Part shown: in pieces, positions 60,307-64,000 of the stretch
How the letters are laid out: every line of letters begins with the position of its first letter
Numbering within the stretch: position 1 is the first letter of the stretch
Assembly: GCA_033807695.1 (NCBI GenBank)
Contig: CM066302.1
Span: 2,666,001-2,730,000 of the forward strand
Length of the DNA: 64,000 bases
Origin: Daedaleopsis sinensis
Lineage: Eukaryota; Basidiomycota; Agaricomycetes; Polyporales; Polyporaceae
Direction of reading: 5' to 3'
Notes under the pieces: generated by a model
What the model saw: only the letters and a program-made list of their open reading frames with translations
The model's database searches: none
What the model was told of the DNA's origin: nothing
Made by a program: the position numbers and the translations under genes

Positions 60307-62640
60307 TGTATCAATGGTTTGTATCTCTGTATCAATGGTTTGTATCTCTGTCGTGTCGCTCCTCGCATATATACACGTGTCCCATCGCTATCTACTATCA
60401 CCCGTGCCAGCTGAACATCAAACAGCATTCGCGTACATGAGCTTCGGGTCCGCATTGCAATGGTCATAGAAATAATCCCTTGCTACATGTGCTTAATATG
60501 GGTGAGCCTGTGTTCTCTTCTTGATGATGCGTCGGCCTTCGCTGACTGGTGTCTCTATATAAGCACATTTGCTCCAGGCCCGCAGGATGTACGGACACGC
60601 GGAGAACAGAGAACAGATATACCAGAAATAGCTACGCTACAACAGTAACTCAGGTAAGACAAGTACCTCGCCCACCCGTCAGGAGCGTGAGCATGGCGCG
60701 CGCCGCGAGCCCGGTGTTTTCCGGGCCGAGGTCACTTTGAGTCTATACAGCAAAAGCCAGAGGCACTCTGCACTACGCGGGCTAGACGGCCAAAGACGCG
60801 CGAGGGTGAAGGAAGACTCGATCACCCCCAACGACAGCACAGCACTCTCACTTGCACCCGACTTCGGCACCTATCACGGTGCGCCTCAGAGCCGTCCTTA
60901 GCCTCGATTCCACAAGCCCCATCGCGCCCTCGTCACGCAATCTCTCGCGCGCTTGAACTACTGGATTACAACCTGTAAGTGTCTCTCTTGCGTTGTACTT
61001 CGTGAGACAACAGTACTCACCGTCCAAACCCGTATCCCTTTCCCGCATATGTGCGGAGGGCTAGGAACACCTGTCGAAGACGTGCACGCTGTCGACCCGC
61101 ATGGCCCACGACAAAATGCGCGAACGCGTGCAATTGCCATACGACATCTTGCACCTGTGCCACGAGCCCAGGCTCTGTTTTCGCCCGCTCGTCCCTCAAT
61201 GGTGGAAACTACATTACCGAGGGTGCGACTTCGGCATGCACGTCGCGCAGATGTGCTCGTGCTCCCCTCCGCACCAAAGCTTCGCTTTTGCATTTGCGGG
61301 CCCACTGCTCGTGTACGACACGGTATAGCAGGAACCCCAACCAACGGGTGTGTACGTGTGTACTTCGCGCCAATGTGACATGATCTCTAATTTCCACAGG
61401 TCGTTCTCTGTCGCCAATAACTAGCTACCGAGCACGTTCGGCATCAAGTAGCCCACGAGATACAGCCGTGGCCAAGCCCGAGAGCAGTTTGCGGGTCGGT
61501 TCCCATCATGGACTCTAAACTAGAACCCACACGCGCGCCTGCGTCAGCCTCCCCGCGCCTCTCTGCTCTTAACTGCGCCTGTTGTGCTAGGATCGGAATT
61601 GGTGCGGCGCTCAGAAGCCCCGTCGATAATGCGTGGCCGAGGTGCTGATTGCTAATTTGCCATCTATTTCGGCAGATCCTGGTATGTGCTCTCCCTGCGC
61701 TCTCTCCCGGCCCGGCGCTCGCGTCTATCCCCCGCCGCCCGCCTCGGCTTTACTCCCAGCGCTCCCGCCCGCGCCCGACGCTCGTGTCTGGACGAGCAGA
61801 GGGTACACCGGCGTGTGCGTGGATGCGGCCGAGAAGGACTTGTGACGGTGGGCCAGCGAGGACGTCAGGAAACGGGGGTTGGGAGGACACGGCACAGAGC
61901 GCGGACGGGGGCGTGGATTCAAACGGCGGGACGGCGGTCAGGGAGACCTGCAGGCAGACGGCGGGCGAAGACTGCACAGCAGGACAGCGGGGGTGTAGGA
62001 GGGCGGGCAAAGGGCGATGGAGGAAGCGGGGCAGGAGACGGCGCAGGCCGTGTACGTGGTCGTGGTCGTGGTCGCGGACGCGGATGGGCACGAGCGAGGA
62101 CAGTGAGCGAGCACGCGGGGGATGCGGTGAGGACACCGCACAGCAGGACAGCGAGGGATGTAGGAGGGCGGGCAGAGAGCGATAGAGGTCGCTGGAGAGG
62201 ATGCGGGGCAGGAGACTGCGCAGGCCGCGGAGGCGGTCGTGGTCGTGGTCGTGGACGGGGCCGAGGCCGGTGACGAGTACGAGGAAGAAGACGGATACGC
62301 GGACGCGGACGATGACGCGCACGAGGCACCGGGCTCAGTGTGGGTGGACGAAGGCGGTGGGCGGCGGGAGAGGAGGACGACAATGCGGATGAGAGGGACA
62401 GCGGGCGAACGAGAACGGCTGGCAGAGGGCGGGGGACAACAAAGGGCGCGACGACGCGTCGGTCGCGCGCTCCTTTGCACGCCCGCGGTATCTATTTTTG
62501 GCCCAACGACCTTTGCTTTCCAGACGACTTCTGCGAAGCCCTAGGATACGATGGCGGTCCTTGTTGGTGCCAAACACTACTGGGTGAGCACTTCTGACGG
62601 TTGTATAACGGCGTACTAACTGGTCATGTAAATCACTACC
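60307..62640. other. GC-rich low-complexity stretch without a supported gene
   Basis: A 21 bp unit (ATCAATGGTTTGTATCTCTGT) is duplicated in tandem at about 60310-60351. From 61.6 to 62.5 kb the DNA is GC-rich with GGTCGTGGTCGTGG and GAGGACGACG-type runs, and it gives long Arg- or Pro-rich frames on both strands that I do not accept as genes. A frame at 61101-61328 plus (LCFRPLVPQWWKLHYRGCDF) is short and unrecognised. Confidence 0.4.
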
Positions 62641-62779
62641 GAGTGAAACCGGTTCTGGCCCGGGCGTCCGGATGATTTGTGCGAGAGAAAAAGTGGCTAT
62701 AATTGTCCACATATAGCAATTTAGACAACTTTTCGCGCAAATGAGATCCAATCTGCAGATTAATGAGTTTGAAAAGAGT

Positions 62780-63440
62780 GAGCATCGAGGCGGGCAGCCA
62801 GGATCTGGAACAATATGAACATTGGTAGATCTTGAATACAGTGAACATTAGGCAGCGGGAGATCTTGAGCGACCTGAACACCACGGACACAGTGGATACT
62901 AGACATGCTGAACAATCTGAACATCGGTGGGTTTAAACACAGTAAACATGAAGCAGCTCAAGATCTTGAACAATACGAACGTGAAGTTCGAGCACAGTGA
63001 ACTACATGAACATCGGTAGATCTTGAGCGACCTGAACACCACGGACACAGTGGATACTAGACATGCTGAACAATAAGATCTTGAACAATACGAACGTGAA
63101 GTTCGAGCACAGTGAACTACATGAACATCGGTAGATCTTGAGCGACCTGAACACCACGGACACAGTGGATACTAGACATGCTGAACAATCTGAACACCGG
63201 TGGGTTTGAACACAGTAAACATGAAGCAGCTCAAGATCTTGAACAATATAAACATGAAGTTCGAGCACAGTGAACTACATGAACATCGGTAGATCTTGAG
63301 CGACCTGAACACCACGGACACAGTGGATACTAGACATGCTGAACAATAAGATCTTGAACAATACGAACGTGAAGTTCGAGCACAGTGAACTACATGAACA
63401 TCGGTAGATCTTGAGCGACCTGAACCACCATGGACAAAAG
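62780..63440 (+). repeat. Minisatellite with alternating 158 and 115 bp units
   Basis: The landmark GAACACCACGGACACAGTGG recurs at about 62876, 63034, 63149 and 63307 (spacings 158, 115, 158). A degenerate fifth copy lies at about 63422. The core GACACAGTGGATACTAGACA and CTGAACAATCTGAACA resembles the left-edge array and runs in the same direction. Confidence 0.85.
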
Positions 63441-63449
63441 ATGCTCGAC

Positions 63450-64000
63450 ATACTCCAGCTGAGTTACAGCTTTAATATATTGTGGTCAGAGTTGAAATTT
63501 ATACAGAATATTTCTATGATATTTTATCCTATTCTTTAAAAACCTATTAACATGCAAGATCTGTCTACTATAAATTAGTAGTATAGTCCGCTTTTTTGCT
63601 ACTAGTTACTAGTACTACTATTAGTAGAACTACTACCCCAATCCACTACTAAGTGGCTACAGCTACTACCGACAACTACTATTGGCTCCTTCTAATAGTA
63701 GTGGTTCACCCCTTGTAGTAGTAGCTAGTTGTCAATCAAGTAGTAGTAGTAGTAGCACAGAGGTGAATTCTCACAGCAGTTCCATCATGATCACAGCATG
63801 TTCACATTGGAAAGATAATTACAGTATCTCCACCATAGTTCACTGATCTGTACTGCAGTTACAGGGGATACATATTTTGAATTTTACTGCAAAGTAATTC
63901 TTTTTAAACCCGAGAATATATCCTGGTCAAAGCATGATCTCATTTCAAGTTTAACTATGATATTCTGCCCATGTAGACTGCTAGCATTTGGTAGAAAAAC
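63450..64000 (-). repeat. Edge inverted repeat, right copy (cut by window end)
   Basis: Reverse complement of about 254-905, including the ACT/AGT microsatellite. The match is still running at base 64000, so the repeat continues outside the window. Confidence 0.75.

Noticed and set aside
61649..62480. Arg- and Pro-rich long frames on both strands
   Set aside because: They are products of GC-rich simple repeats such as GGTCGTGG.
254..64000. Starship-type giant element
   Set aside because: No DUF3435 tyrosine recombinase was seen at either end, and those elements are known from ascomycetes and lack long terminal repeats.

Overview
The window looks like gene-poor, repeat-rich nuclear DNA of a filamentous basidiomycete, most likely an Agaricomycete such as a polypore (inference). 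The grounds are genes cut by many 48-65 bp GT-AG introns, CTAAC-like branch sites, a fungal Tnp2-type (CACTA) transposase, a KDM3-type JmjC protein, T5orf172 and WD40 proteins, and several unnamed multicopy families. There are no operons, Shine-Dalgarno sites, CRISPR arrays or rRNA. I joined exons by eye and checked reading phase where stated.

Left edge (1-8995): an AT-rich repeat that recurs inverted at the right edge, a 92/104 bp minisatellite, a decayed intradiol ring-cleavage dioxygenase at about 3.2-3.7 kb, then a long GC-rich tract with no gene I can support.

8.9-14.8 kb: an unrecognised multi-exon gene, a T5orf172/GIY-YIG-like gene, and the first copy of a 1.9 kb duplication holding two divergent genes. 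14.9-27.1 kb: four minus-strand genes in a row, namely a long Ser-rich nuclear-looking protein, a Ser/Pro-rich protein, an apparently intact 1,282-aa Tnp2-like transposase and a 183-aa ubiquitin-like protein. This may be one CACTA element with accessory genes, but I did not find its termini.

27.8-36.3 kb: a WD40 gene, a small membrane-protein gene, a frameshifted HMG-box remnant, and a complete ten-exon KDM3-like JmjC gene whose exons sum to an exact frame (584 aa). 38.4-41.7 kb: a 3,257 bp fold-back element with near-perfect terminal arms, six 43 bp subterminal repeats per arm and a 7 bp target duplication. 43.1-45.8 kb: a second WD40 paralog and an unrecognised gene.

48.3-60.3 kb: a putative secreted protein, a larger member of the RND family found in the duplication, an acidic-tail protein, the second copy of the 1.9 kb duplication (39.9 kb from the first), a coiled-coil gene and a 619-aa two-exon gene. 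60.3-64.0 kb: GC-rich low-complexity DNA, a 115/158 bp minisatellite and the inverted partner of the left-edge repeat. The edges are therefore partly mirror images, although the minisatellites point the same way.

No metabolic pathway ties the genes together. The common theme is mobile DNA with tandem and segmental duplication, plus a few intact chromatin-type or DNA-binding proteins.
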